From assembly GCA_032821775.1 (NCBI GenBank), contig JAVLRN010000003.1, forward strand, positions 62,001 to 126,000: DNA of 64,000 nt, given 5' to 3'. The notes below the pieces were generated by a model, which worked only from the letters and a program-made list of their open reading frames with translations, did not search any database and was not told where the DNA came from. Origin of the DNA: Sanguinoderma infundibulare (lineage: Eukaryota; Basidiomycota; Agaricomycetes; Polyporales; Polyporaceae). The first letter of the stretch is position 1; every line of letters begins with the position of its first letter. Below are positions 42,898 to 55,334 of this stretch, one piece after another. The translations under genes were made by a program, and so were the position numbers.

Positions 42898-44805
42898 TTA
42901 CCTCCATACGCTTGACCGGTCTGGCTGATCCCTCCCGCGCCGGCTGTGCCTGTGGCCGAGCAAAGCCATCAATACCGTTAGTATCAGCCACGACAGCGAC
43001 GACGACGTACTGCCTCCCGTTCCAATGACCTTGCCGTTCTTGGCGTAGTTCATGACCATCCCGCCTTCTGCTCGACCTGAGTTGCCCGTGTACGCGTTTC
43101 CGCCCGGGTGCGTCCCGAAGCTGCGGCCGCCGTACGCGTCTCCCGAGAACGACACGCCGGCCGTTCCCCCGGTCTCTGCACGCCCATCACATCAAACACT
43201 GTCAAGAGAGGATAGAGAGGAGAAAAGGCACTCACGTCGCGCGTCCTCCTTGACGTCCCCTTGGTCGGTGTCGTTATCGACATACCCGCCAGACGCGTCG
43301 CCGGTCGGGCCGCTGTGAGCGTTCCCGCCCCACGTCTGGCCGTCCCCCGCGCGCCGGGCGACTGTGGGCCCTCCTCGTCCCCTTCCTCGTCCTCTTCCTC
43401 CTCTTCCCCCTCTTCCACCCCGAGATCCCCCGGCGGGAGGGTCAGTGTCGTAGTCGTCATCGTCGATAAGCTCATCCAAAATATCGGTGTCGGAGCGACG
43501 GCCGGGTGGAATCAACTCAGCACCGGATTGGGGACCGAGCACGTCGTCATCCCCAGACAGGTCAGCGGTGGCTTCGGGCACGGACACGGACTCGGTCTGA
43601 GGCTGGGATTGAGGCCGGTTCTGAGACTGGGTCAGGGACAGGTCCTGGGGGGTACGCCGAGTCAAGGCAGTAGCGGGAGCGGATTCGACGTCTTCGTCAT
43701 CATCGGGGTCGAAGCCAAGCTGGCGGCGAGCCAAGTCAGTACCTTCCTGTGGTTCGATGACGGCGTCGTCGCCAGTCGGGGCAGCGCTGGTCTCGGACTG
43801 GGAGTCGGACTCGGACTCGGACTCGGGCTGGGATGGGGTCTGCGACGGGGGCTGGGATTGAGGCTGTGGTTGGGGCCGCGCCTGGGGTGTGCGGCGAGTC
43901 ACCCAGTGCGGTGCGCGGCGAGTCGACAAGGATGCGCGCCGAGCCAAGTCGGCATCAGGCGAGGAATCGAGCACCTCGTCAACTTCAGTCGAGGCGGCGT
44001 CCGACTGGGCGGGGAGCTCGGGCAGTGATTGAGGCTGAGATTGAGATTGGGGCCGCGATTGAGGTTGCGGTTGCGCCTGGGTCTGGGGTACGCGACGAGT
44101 GAACCAGTGGGGTGCACGCCGAGCCAAGTCGGCATCGGGCGGGGAATCGAGCACCTCACCAGCTTCAGTCGAGACAGCGCCGGTCTCAGACTCCAACTCG
44201 GACACGGGCTGGGGCTGCGATTGAGGCTGCGACTGGGTCTGGGGCTGGGATGAGGGTAGGACCTGTGGCGCGCGGCGAGCCAATTTGACGTTGAGACCGT
44301 CGAGGTCGTCGAGGTCGTCGATGTCCTCCGACTGGCGGCGAGCCAAGTCGGTACTTTCCTGTGGTTCGACGATGGCGTCGTCGCCAGTTGGTGCAGCGCT
44401 GGTCTCGGACTGGGAGTCGGACTCGGGCTCGGGCTCTGACGCGGGCTGGGACTCGGGCCGAGACGGTGGCTGTTGGAGCGGGGGCTGGGGAGCGCGCCGA
44501 GTTAAGTCAGCGTCGGCCTGGGGTTCGACGACCTCGTCATCGCCAGCGCTGGTCGCAGACTCGGAGCTGGGCTCGGAGTCGGGTTGGGGCGACGATTGAG
44601 GCTGCGATTGAGGCTGGGGCCGGGACTGCACCTGGGGCGCACGGCCGAGGTTGACTGTCCGCTTGTTCTGATGGGCCGCGGCGGAGACCGCATCCACAGT
44701 CTGGGGGACAGACAGGCCGGCGGCGACGGGGATGGGCGGGGCGGCAGAGACCGCGCTGGCAGACACGGCCGCGAGGATCGAGAGCGCGAGGGTGGGGTTA
44801 CGCAT
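42898..44805 (-). CDS. Secreted repeat protein with multiple dibasic (Kex2-like) sites, candidate KEP (615 aa)
   Basis: Exon 1 43236-44805, 60-nt intron, exon 2 42898-43175 (1,848 nt in frame). The ATG at 44805 begins a clear signal peptide, MRNPTLALSILAAVSASAVS; the longer upstream frame has no support. The mature part is made of imperfect units: a Gln/Pro/Ser/Arg-rich stretch, then an acidic segment, closed by DL(A/T)RR. RR sites follow ADLT, TDLA, VKLA, ADLA, HWFT, SLST, HWVT, TALT, PPG and TVA. The C-terminal part is Gly/Asn-rich (GNAYTGNSGRAEGG) and ends with a hydrophobic segment SLSWLILTVLMALLG plus a short basic tail, suggesting membrane or GPI-type attachment. Processing by the Golgi protease Kex2 at these sites is an inference from the motif pattern. 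Confidence 0.7.
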
Positions 44806-44940
44806 GGCGGTTGCGGAGATTGTATGCTGTACGATACGATGTGAGAATAGGCTGAGAGGGATAGGCGTGGGCGACGACGGAATAGCAATGTGGGCGAACG
44901 AGGACGAACGCACCAGGGTCCGGCCTGCGAGTGAGGTTGG

Positions 44941-44949
44941 TATATATAT
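44941..44949 (-). promoter_or_regulatory. TATA box of the secreted repeat protein gene
   Basis: TATATATAT, about 136 bp upstream of the ATG at 44805 on the minus strand. Confidence 0.55.
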
Positions 44950-45233
44950 GCTCTTTGCACCCCAACACATCGCAGCCGTATGACGTTGCCAGCGGGGTTG
45001 AATCGAGCGAACTCCCAAGATGGGGTGCGCGTTACTCGATTGAGAAGGGCGGACGGGCCATCGAGGAAGAACGGCCTAGCTTCTGGTGAAGACGTGCCAA
45101 AACAGCACCGAATCGACGCAGGTTCACGGCCATATGTGTTCTGGACCAGCCGAGAGTCGCAATCAGCTTCGATTCAAGAGAGATCGTCACAAAGAGGTCT
45201 GAGCCAGCAGACGTCGACTCGAGCGTGATAAGG

Positions 45234-45270
45234 CGGAGTTTGAAACGCGTTACGTCACGCGTCGCGGCGT
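45234..45270. promoter_or_regulatory. GGAGTTTGAAA / CRE-like motif, copy 3
   Basis: GGAGTTTGAAACGCGTTACG followed by TCACGCGTCGCGGCG. It lies between the kinase stop (45322) and the TATA box of the secreted protein gene, where it could act on the latter (about 430 bp upstream of its ATG). Confidence 0.35.
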
Positions 45271-45321
45271 AATTCCGCCAGACGCAAGAAATAATGAGAG
45301 ACGGTCCGACGACCATGTCTA

Positions 45322-46963
45322 CTACTGTGCCGCGACGTGCCTGGTCTCCTCGAACCAAGCGTGCCCAAGCAACTCTTGCGCCGTCGGCCGCTGCTCCGGA
45401 TCGACCGTGAGCATCCGCACAAGAACGTCGATGGCGGCCTCCGACAACCGGACCTCCTCATGAGCTTGCCTCAGCTCCTCCCGTAAGCCCCGGTTCTTGA
45501 AGCAGCCTTCGAGGTGCTTAAGCTTTTGGCACAGGTCACCTGGTAACGGGCACCCCTCAGTTCAGACAGGTAAGTCATGACAGACAACAGCAACGCACCC
45601 GTCTCTGGATCGAACCATGACTCGCTCTGGTAGCCATCCTTCAGCAAGGCAGGCGGAAACGCGCCGCACACGGCCCGGATCACGAGGGGGCAAAGTTGAT
45701 GCCCGCAGCCGTCGGGGAGGAGGGTGTAGCCGGTGTACAACTGGTACATCTGCAAGTGCGAACATGCAGAAGCCTTCAGCGAAGCCCGTCCGCGTTTCCA
45801 ACGCAAAGTTCGTACGCACAAGCATGCCTGCGCTCCAGATGTCCGTCGCCGCGTTCCAAGGCGCGCCGACCCACGCCTCAGGCGAGCGGCCCGCCATGGA
45901 GCTGATCTCTAAGTCGTCGAATTCATCCCACGCGTTCGCGCCCTCGCACACGTGCGCTGTGTAATCCGTCGTGAGAGACGGACAGAACATGTTCACGAAT
46001 GGAGTAAGGCTCGAGGCATCAGGACATACCAGCGCCAAAGTCAATGAGCGTGAATCCAACGTCCTTCCAGCCGTCGAGGTTGTCCGAGTCGGGCAAAACG
46101 TCCGCAAAATCTATGGGTTGCGTGTACGTCACCGTGCTCCCGTCCGCCGCCTGGACGTCGTAGGTGACTGGCACCGGTACCGCGATCGTCAGCGGTGTGC
46201 CATCATGGCTGAGGCTGGCGCACGAAGCGACGTTCGACACCTTGATGTCTATCGTCGTCGTGAGCGGTCACAAAGCAAGCTTCACCCCCAGGAGCGCGAC
46301 CTACCGGTGTGGATGATCCCACACACACTGTGACAGTAGTCGAGAGCGAGGAGGACGTCGTACAAGACGCCCTTCAAGACCGCCTCCGGGAGACGGCCTG
46401 CGAAGTGGCGGGCTAGCACTCCGCTGACGTTGGTCGCTAGCAGCTCGGAGACGATGCAAAAGTGCGACCCACATCGACTCTCGGCCCAGAAGCCGTCGAT
46501 CAGACGGGGTACGCACTCACGTCCCGGATGGTCGCGACCAGCGGCGTCGTTCAGGCGGAGCAGCGCGGGATACTCGCCCATCGTAGCGTTGTACTTCGAG
46601 TTGTTCGCTGTGCGGTGCACCGTCCTCAGAAACCCGAGCGTGCATGCAGCATGGACGCCGTTCAACTCACCTTTGAAGATCTTGATGGCGACGCAGACGC
46701 CTCTGTAACCCACTTGTCAGACCTCCACGGAGCCGATGGCGGAGCGACCGCGAAACTGGGCGAACGCACCCGTTCTGCGCATCGCTCGCGAGCCACACCG
46801 TCGACTGCTCCCCATAGCCGAGCTTACCCACGACGCGGAACCGGCCGTCGTGTAGGAGATCGCCGACGACCGTCGGGCGGTATCCGCCCTTCGAGTACCT
46901 CTCGATCGACTCCTGGTCGAGTACCCAGTCCGGCTGGGTTTCGGGGGAAGGAATTGGGGACAT
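45322..46963 (-). CDS. SRPK-like serine/threonine protein kinase
   Basis: Multi-exon minus-strand gene starting MSPIPSPETQPDWVLDQESI. Kinase motifs appear in order: glycine loop VGKLGYGEQSTVWLA, VCVAIKIFK with the ATP-binding Lys, and a helix region VSELLATNVSGVLARHF. LALDYCHSVCGIIHTD|IKVSN (catalytic-loop HxDxxxxN split by an intron) follows, then FTLIDFGAG (DFG), RSPEAWVGAPWNAATDIWSAG, MYQLYTGYTLLPDGC and a final LTVDPEQRPTAQELLGHAWF ending RHVAAQ. The long insert between the catalytic loop and DFG (PVTYDVQAADGSTVTYTQ...) and the split layout match fungal SRPK-family kinases, which phosphorylate SR-rich splicing factors; the substrate here is unknown. A truncated relative lies at 2.7-3.5 and 11.2-11.4 kb. 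The intron after IKIFKG was not resolved with certainty. Confidence 0.8.
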
Positions 46964-48588
46964 CGTGAGGGGTTATCGATGGAAGGCGTAGGACGCGGAT
47001 TCGAGCAGGGTAGGCTGGATTTGTAGGATGAGTCGAGTCGTACCAGCCTCCAGCCCGGTCGATGCAAATCGCCATTCAGCCCGAGCCCCGTCGTAAACGT
47101 CTCCGTATCATCGCGGATACTGCATGCAATCATCATGTTCCCAAGGTCGCGAGCCTATGTATGCATGGCGATCTAGTCACAATCCGCATGTAAAGTACTG
47201 GGCTGTAAACGCACCGTAGAGACTCAGCCTATCGTCCTCCATACAGACCCAACGCCCGTTCAGAATCGGCCTGCATGAGCAGCGGAAACATGGCCTTCGT
47301 CGCCCAGGAGTCGGAGGAAATAAGCTGCATGGCTCTTCATGATACATGCATGAGCGAGGAGCGGAGCTGTTGGATAGGCTGGACAAGGAGGGAGGAAACA
47401 AGCCTGTATGTATCCTATTAAGGCGCCCACCAAGAGCGCGGCCGGCAGATGCCGACTGACCATTAAGCTTGCCTGTCGCGCTCTCTCCTTTGCTCAATCA
47501 ACATCCACTAAGTATCGACACGTTCTCACTCCCATCGGACACTGAATGTATGTGCTTGTCGACGTCGGCGAACAAAATCAGTGACTGACGCGAAAACCTC
47601 CAACTAGACTTCCAGGTTCCGAGACACGGACACAGACCACATGGCTGCTCTGGGCAGCAGTACACGGGCGACCCCGTCACTGAGAGCAAGGTACCGCATC
47701 TCCTACCTCCTGGTGCACATGTACTCAAAGTTGCACCATGCCTATCAATCTGTCTGTGTCCTGGCTCGCGTGCTGGTCGACACCACAGCCGCTCTCCTCG
47801 CGCAAGTCACAGGATTGCATCCTAGTGTGCAGTCGGAAAGACAGCTGCAGGACTTCGCTCGCCTGGGCCGGGGAAAGTGGCGCTTTTACTCTGTGCGTCT
47901 GTATCTGCTTTTGTGTGGGGTGGATGCGCGCTGACTATGCACACATGCGGATCGCGTTAGGATCGACCACCGTTCTCGGCCATATGCCGCTTCCGTCCGG
48001 AGTACGACATCTCGCCACGAGCCCCGACTACCGCAGCAACGGCTTCTGTGGCGGGATACGCGACAAAAGTCTCGCCCGGATTCGTATACTCGGAAGTCAT
48101 CTTGCGCACCGTCTGACCCTCGTTCTATCCCGCCTCAATGCTAATGGTAAGCCGACCCCTTCAAGCCTGGGAAATACAAGGTTGGGCTCCGACGGTTCTC
48201 ATACCGCAGCATTCACTTGGAGGGACTGCGGCATGTACTGATACTGAGGTCGGTGATCACGTTCTGTCCATTCGCGACTTCGCATGACCTCACTGCATGC
48301 ATATAAGCTCGGCCTCGGGATGCGACCCAGCAACCCGCCATCCCTCTCCCACATGTCCAGGAACTTCAGCTTCCTGCGGTACGTCCGCTCATGGATTTTA
48401 CCTCTCTTTATGCGGGCTAAATATTACTCCTTTTTCTGCATATATTAGACGGCAGGCACGATCCGGCGCTGTGAGTGGAGCTGCTGGCCATCCTTTGACT
48501 CGCGCTTACACCCAAGCCTCTGCAGGGAACAAACGCTCACAACCGCAACCGAGACAACTCTTCCTCGTCGACTTCCACCTCAGAGGAC
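46964..48588. other. Intergenic between divergent kinase and dynamin genes
   Basis: 1.6 kb with short frames only. It probably holds both promoters. No clear TATA element was assigned. Confidence 0.4.
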
Positions 48589-51500
48589 ATGAGGAACAAC
48601 AACGCCGTCAATGCTAATGGTGATTTTGGGAACATCCTGGACAGCCAGTATGCTCGTGCACGCCGTGAGCTATTAGAGCTCGTTCGTGACCTCCGCGCCC
48701 TCGGGTAAGCTTATTGGTCCCTATGACGTACTACCAGTCCCTCAGGATCCGGGTACAGTTCCGACAAAGACCTCGACATTCCTCAGATCGCGGTTATTGG
48801 CAAACAGTCCGGTGAGCGAAAGTGTTTGATGACCTCGATCCGAGTTCGTGTGCTCAGTATTACCTACGCGCCGGTTTTAGCGGGGAAGAGTTCGCTCGTG
48901 GAAGCGGTCGCAGGGGTAAGTGGGTTCCATCGATATTGAGAAGTTTTCGCACTGACTTCATCTCGTGGAGATCAACGTCCCCCGTGATGCCGGAACGTGC
49001 ACTCGGTGCGTGCTTGTATCACCGTTGTTCATCGAGAGATATCTTTCTGACCGTCAATTTGCGTAGTTGCCCGATGGAGTGTACGATATTGACGTCGTCG
49101 GAACGATGGTCCTGTTCAATCTCTCTGCGCGGAGAAGGTTTGAACACCGCGTTCAGTCCCGAGATCACATCCAAAGCCGACGTCGAGCTGTGGATCCGCC
49201 GTGCCCAGGCCGCCGTGCTCTGCCCGCACCTCGACACTAACACGTTCAAGACCAAGTCCCGCGACGAAATCAAGCAGATCACGGACTGGAGTTCCGACTC
49301 GAAGGTGCTTAGGTTCAGCAACACAATCGTCGAAGTAAAGATCCTCGACCCGAACGGCGCGGACCTCGTGTTTATCGATCTTCCGGGTACGCGCACTCTG
49401 TTTCCTTTCCGATGTTTTTGTGGTTGAATTGTATTTTTTGTTCTAGGCCTCATCCCGAACGCTGATGACGAGGTTGTTAGCCAAGTTGAAGAGATGGTCA
49501 GGTACTATATCTCCTTCGAGCACACGATCATTTTGGTCACCGTCCCCGCCGAGGGTTCGTATGGTCTCTCTTCCTTTGGCACCTCCGGTCGCGCTAACGA
49601 CATTGTCAGATGACCTGGAGAACCAGAAGGCCATGAAACTGGCAAAGGAGGCGGACCCCGACGGCAAGCGCACGATTGGTGAGCTCCCGCGAGTGTCATA
49701 CTTCGCGCTCATGACCGCTCATCTTACTTGCTCTTGGTAGGCGTCGTCACGAAGGCCGACAAAATCGGAGCAGGGGAAACTGGTCGGCAGAGTGCGTGGA
49801 AGGACATCTTCCAAGGCCGCACCAGAGACCACAGGCTCGACCTCGGCTACTACGCCGTGTCTCTCCCGACCGACGAGGACCGCGCGCGCAACGTCACCCC
49901 TCGCGAAGTGCGCCAGAACGCCGCGCGCGTCTTCGACACGGTCGCACCTTGGAAGGACCTGAAGGCGGTCATCCGCCCGACCCGCCTCGGCGTCGAGGCT
50001 CTGATTCGCGACATCAGTCCGCTCCTCATGAGAATGCTGGTCGATGCGTGAGTGCTTTCTATCTTTTGTGTCTCAGCGGCGGCCTTATGTGGTAACGCTG
50101 CCTATCAGGATCCCGCGGCTCAAGAAAGCCGTCGACGAGCTGCTCGCCTCCTGCCTTGAAGCGCTCGCCGCTCTCCCGAAGCGGCCCACGATGGCCAGTC
50201 CCCCGGCGGAGCTCGTCCGGCTCGTCGTCGCGTTCTGCGCGGCCGTCCGGGAGATGGTGGACGGGGCGAGCGAGGACAAGACGTTCGTACACCGCAGTCT
50301 AGAGCACTATCGCTCACTGAGGTTTGCCATCCGCGGGACCGCGCCGGACTTCCGGCCGTTCGAGGCCTGGGAGGTGTACACTAGGCCCATGGATCCCCCC
50401 TCGCAGCAGCGTGAAGATGCGGCCGCTGCCCTTGTCATGGGAGGTGTCACCGCTGCCTCTCTTGAGTCTCTTCCGGGTTCAGAGGCCACTAGTATCTTGG
50501 GGCCAGATCTAGAGGTGGAGACCGGCGTGCTGCCAATGGGCTTGCTGGACGTCAGGAAAGTGATCAAAGAGTAGGTCGATGTGAGTTACTCGCTATCGTT
50601 ATGTCTGGCTGAACAATGCGCGTTGCGCCTGCAGCTGCACCGCCTGGGAACTTCCTCCCTACGTCCCCTATCTGGCGAAGACGCGACTCATCCGGGAATT
50701 TGTGGGGCGCTGGTCGAAGCCTTCGAACGCGTGCTTCGCGTCTATCCAGGACCTCGTAAATGAATATGTGTACGACAAGTTGATTCCGCAACACTTCGAT
50801 CAGTTTCCTATCCTCAAGCAGTTCGTCGCGTCAGTGTGATATTCAGGAACTCACTTGCTCTGTCGCTTGCTCATATCATTCGTGCTTCCCCGACCCAGGA
50901 CCCAGCTTAGGGAGTTGATTGATGAGTTCGTCAATCGCGCTGACGTCGGGGTCCAGCAAGTGCTGGAGCGCGAGACGCTGCCGTACTTCACGCAGAACGG
51001 GCACTACCTCGAGACGACCCGTCAGGTCTGGCTGGGTCACTACAAGGTGGTTCGGAGATTCCGCGACGCGGATTACAGACTTGACGGGCGTAAGTACTCC
51101 GAGCACTCCTATCGCTCAGGTACGTCTTGGTGCATTTCTCCTCCTACAGGTAAGATGATGAGAACCTGATCCCTGGTCTTCCCATGGCAGCCGAGGAAAG
51201 GGCGGTCAGCGAGCTACGCAAGCTACCACAGTATAAGGACGCCACTGTGGCGGACCTGCTCCGGCTCCTGCCTGCAGATGGCTTCGACGATGAGCTGGAC
51301 GTCATGACCAGTGTGCGGAGCTACTTCCAGGTCGCATACAAGGTACGGTAATCTGTACTTTCCTTTCATGCTCTTGTTTGTGCCTGCAATGTAACGCTGA
51401 CTCCTCGGTTGCGCGGCGTGCAGCGCGTGATCGACAACATCCCGCAGACGATCCACCACGACTTCGTCGCGAGCTTCGCCCACGGGCTGCAGCCGTGCCT

Positions 51501-51657
51501 CCTCGAGAAGCTCGACCTCGGAGGCCAGGACGCTTCGGAGCGCCTCGAGGGACTCCTCGAGGAGGACCCGGACATGGCGCGGGATAGGAAGGACTTGGAG
51601 GATAGGAAGACGAAGCTGGAGACTATGAAGACGAGGTTGAACAGTTTCAGCGTCTGA
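48589..51657 (+). CDS. Dynamin-family large GTPase
   Basis: About 12 short exons. Exon 1 starts MRNNNAVNANGDFGNILDSQ. GTPase domain motifs: IPQIAVIGKQS|AGKSSLVEAV (P-loop, split by an intron), NVPRDAGTCTR (switch I Thr), ADLVFIDLPGL (DxxG) and GVVTKADKIG (TKxD). Middle/stalk segments follow: RPTRLGVEALIRDISPLLMR, IPRLKKAVDELLASCLEALA, and ELPPYVPYLAKTRLIREFVG. The end is a GED-like helix (YFQVAYKRVIDNIPQTIHHD ... RLEGLLEEDPDMARDRKDLE) that stops at 51657. No pleckstrin or proline-rich domain, as in Vps1/Mx-like proteins. A TAG at 50572 lies inside the intron starting GTAGGT (50571), so it does not break the gene. Expected role: GTP-driven membrane remodelling or Mx-like function. Confidence 0.9.
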
Positions 51658-53018
51658 GATGTATACGCGCGACATGCCGTGTCTTGTGCAAAGTACTAGC
51701 TTGGCCCGTACTAGTAGTAGATTCCACTCAATCGTCGTTATCGTTATCGTGTTTGCGCGGATTCGAAGCTTTAGATTGTTGTATCCATTTGTTTTCTATA
51801 TCCCCGTTGAATTCATCTCAGGCTGGTGCTTGCTGTGTCCGTCGGACTGGGTATCGAAATGAAGCTACTACGGCTTGGTTCGGAGTCGGGACTACCTGGT
51901 GTAGACCGGTAGGCGTCTAAGTTGCCAAATTTGGACTGACGATGACGAGGCACTGCCTGGGGCAGTCGCAACTCACCATCAGCTTGTTATCAGCTCTCCA
52001 TCCCCCATCTCAGCGGCCATGTTCCACCTGTGTCGCAGATACTTTTTCGTCTATGATCCTTGATTCCGGTAGGACTGATCTCACCCGACCAAGGCCGTCG
52101 CCGGCAAAGGTTGTCACCAGTTCAACTTCAGGTCAGCCTGCTCCAGCTTGCCAGTGTTCTTTTAACCAAAATACTCAAGCACTCTCGATTTCCATCTCAA
52201 ATAGTTTCTCGCAGGCCCTTCTCCTTGAGACGAGTAGCCCGGCTCTTGGCGCAGAAAAAATGAACTCGCAAACTCATCGCATTTTCCACCGCGAATATCA
52301 TCGCGCCGTTTCGTGTTCAAGGTAGTTCATTGTCTTCGTTCATTTTTAGAGTCAGTAGTAAGTGTAGCTGCTCATCCGGTTGCCATTTGATCCGCTGACG
52401 CCAACATCCCGCTCGGGCAGTGCTCAGGCTGTCTCGTCACCGATGAATGCCGGGTCAAGACGCGGTGACTCGAGCACGCGCCGAACCGGAAATCACACAA
52501 TCCCACCAACTGCCCATGATCCAGATATTCCTCCGATGTATTCGTGATATCCACACACCCATCCTCAGCCCATACTTTCCGGATACCCGTCTTGGCTACT
52601 TCCGGATGGTGCTCGGCACCGCTGCCCGTCTCCCGTGGCGTCTGTGCTCCAAGAGCCTATATAACGAGATATCGCTCCGCATCTCATCCCCTCTCGCCCC
52701 CAGACTCACCGGAACGGTACTCTGCATACATGCGCCAGCTCTCCATTCCTTCCCCGTCATGTGCGTGACACTGCGTGCGTATTTGTTTGAATCCACGTAG
52801 CGCTCGTGGGCGGTGGTTGCGGCATAACAATATGGCGGTGCCTCTCCCGTCGCTGGACGATGCCTCGTATTGTCATCCTTGTGTTCGTAGCCTTGCGTGC
52901 CCCATCCCGGGACTGTAGAGCTAGTTCCGGTGCTACCCTTGGCGCGCTTTGCCGAGCTTTGCCACGGCCTTGCGTGGCACTCGGTTAACGCGCATTATGC
53001 GGTGGCGCTCCCGTCCGC
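51658..53018. other. No gene recognised
   Basis: Contains a TATA-like CTATATAAC near 52660 and C/T-rich stretches but no convincing coding sequence. Confidence 0.4.
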
Positions 53019-53026
53019 TTTATAAT
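53019..53026 (+). promoter_or_regulatory. TATA box
   Basis: TTTATAAT about 50 bp before the ATG at 53077, followed by a CT-rich initiator stretch (ACTCTTTCTCTCTTCTTC) directly before the start codon, a typical fungal core promoter. Confidence 0.6.
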
Positions 53027-53076
53027 GACCAGGCTCAGCGCCCATCCCTCAGTTACTCACTCTTTCTCTCTTCTTC

Positions 53077-54958
53077 ATGCCTCACATCCGCTCGCCACAC
53101 AACGAGGAGGTCTTGCGGACCTGGGGACTCGGACTCGGACTCTTCGTCTATACATCTCCCGAGCCTGTGGAAGAAGGACAGGCCGGAATCCTCACCCATG
53201 GAAACTTTGTCAGGCTTCCCTTCTTGGAGCGCACTCCGTCTGGCGCGATCGCAGGTATGACCCGCATGCTTGCGGCGCAGGCCATCAACTCGAAGAAGGC
53301 CTTCGGGAACGCCATCCTCTTAACCACCAACCTCTGCTGCGCTCATACCCTCCCTGAGAGGCGTGCCCAAGGACTGCTCCACTCGCTGCTTGGCCGGTCG
53401 GGTAAAGATGACGAGTATGTGGTTGGACCTTGGGATGAACTTGGTAATAGCTAACTTGTGTATTTGCTTGCTAGAACATCTGCCTATGCATGTCACGATG
53501 GCGGGAGCGCCACAAAGGGTAGTAAGGCCGTGACTTCCATCGATGACCGCGAGAATATGGTGGACACCCTGCTTCAGTACTTCGAGTTTCAACATCACGC
53601 CCTCTCCCATTACGGGATCGCAAACAGGCAGAGCAGAGATCACCCTCCAGGCAGCGTTGTCCTCGTTACCCACGAGAACGTGGTCGGGCCCGCCGAAGTC
53701 GAGGCACTGCTACGCTCGCCACCTGTGAACCGCGATAGCATCTCTCGCAGTCCAATTTGTACGGAGAAGTCGGAATCCGATTCGAGCCACAAGGAAGAAC
53801 ACATTCTGGACGATGCGGCATCCGAGTCCACCATACCGGTCTGCTCGTCGGAGTCCGGCAAAGAAGAATGCTCAATGCATGCCGACGACCTCAAGGATTT
53901 CTTTGTAGCCTCACTCTGTCCCTGTTTCGGGTCGACAGCCACTCCCCATTGCGACGACGAAGCGCCCCCGCCGCCTGATCCTGACGATGACCGCAGCTCG
54001 GTGAACACCCTCGTCGAACACCTCCAACACATGTCGCCCGTCGAGCCCGGCCCTACCGTTCAAGGTGTCGCGACCTCGCCAGCGCTGCGATCCTCCGACT
54101 GGACGTTTGTGCACTACATGAAGGCCGCGGAGCGTCCGTCAATGTGGCGGCGAGGACAGGACGTCGTACATCGCGCGGTGGACAAGCTCGGCCATGCCGT
54201 AGACGTTGCGGAATATTGGGTGCAGCTGGCGGTGTACAGGATGAGGGCCCGGGACGGACTCGGAGTCATCGGACGGTGCCGCTTTCGACCCCTAAAGGTT
54301 CGTATGATCTACCACCGAAGTTCTTGCTTTATTTAATGCGCTTACCCCGCTCCTTTGCGCCTTCGTCGGACAGGGTGTCCCAGACTACAAGCCGCTGGAC
54401 GTGCTGCTGGAGTACATGCTCTCGAGGTCGCACGCGGACTACGCGATTGCGAGCACGCACGAGATGTTGGCCGTCTTCGTGAGTGCACTCACCGGCGTGA
54501 CATCAGCCATCCTTTGCCCGCTGACCTACCTGAACATAGGCCGGTTGCGACAAGATCCCGGTTGGTCCCCAAGACATTCGCGTGGAACTGGAGAAGATCG
54601 GGCCCGTAATAGTCATCCAGCGACGTGATGTTCTTGGCAAGAGCAGGAGAGGTGCGTGCACGATGTCTCTTTCTCCGTATCCCACGATACGAAGCTTACC
54701 ATGGGTCGTGCAGTCGCATTCCTCCACCTTGAAGGTGGGCGTGGCGCGACGGAAACTACGCCCCAGCGGGAGCTTTACACGGGGGATCTCTCATGTGAGA
54801 AGTTGAACGATGACAATTCGGTTACGGAGACCTTTACGAGCGAGAGGTTCGCCTGCGGAGAATACTCGTGTGCCGCGTGGGTTGATTGTTGTCCTCGCGA
54901 TTCGGATCTGGCTTCGTTGGACTCGGATTCAGAGAGGTGGTGCCCTGACTCGCGCTAG
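53077..54958 (+). CDS. Protein of unknown function with acidic middle region
   Basis: Start MPHIRSPHNEEVLRTWGLGL directly after a good core promoter. Exon 1 (53077 to about 53450) encodes a globular-looking segment (FLERTPSGAIAGMTRMLAAQ; AFGNAILLTTNLCCAHTLPE). After one or two short introns (from about 53451) the frame continues NMVDTLLQYFEFQHHALSHY and VLVTHENVVGPAEVEALLRS. An acidic Ser-rich stretch with Cys (DFFVASLCPCFG) follows, then DWTFVHYMKAAERPSMWRRG. Later exons give GVPDYKPLDVLLEYMLSRSH, VELEKIGPVIVIQRRDVLGK and an acidic Cys-containing end (CGEYSCAAWVDCCPRDSD) that stops at 54958. I do not recognise the family. The junctions at 53.5 and 54.55 kb are uncertain. Confidence 0.5.
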
Positions 54959-55334
54959 ATAATCGCCGGTCTCTCTCAAGGTAAATGGGCTTTCTAATTG
55001 CTAACTTTGACGACTCACGGGTTTTATGTTTCAGATTTTACACGTGATGAATTATTATAGTCAAGAGGTGTCGGTGTCATGGGGAGTTCCTCCGAGTCTG
55101 AAGACCGGGGGAAACGACTCGAGCAAGCCCTGGGGAGTCGCAAGGACTGTAGCGTACCTGGTATATACCCATGTGGAGGCATTGTTCTAATGTCCGGAAC
55201 GTAGTGTATTGTTTTATTCTCAAGGACGTTCGCTGCCAGCACTGAGGGGGGCGTTGTGGGCGCTTGAATTTCCAAAACAGGCTCGGCGATAGTAAGGTGA
55301 CCGGCGCTACCCTTTTTCTTCTCAACCGCTTGCG
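54959..55334. other. Short intergenic, left flank of block III
   Basis: No gene seen. Homology to the other blocks starts sharply at CCTTTGTTCTTTGA (55335). Confidence 0.5.

Noticed and set aside
43261..44028. 255-codon plus-strand frame rich in Gly/Leu
   Set aside because: Antisense shadow of the repetitive secreted protein; composition follows from the Gln/Ser/Arg repeats on the other strand.
50571..50580. In-frame TAG in the dynamin gene
   Set aside because: It lies in an intron with donor GTAGGT and acceptor CCTGCAG, and splicing restores the expected frame into ELPPYVPYLAK.
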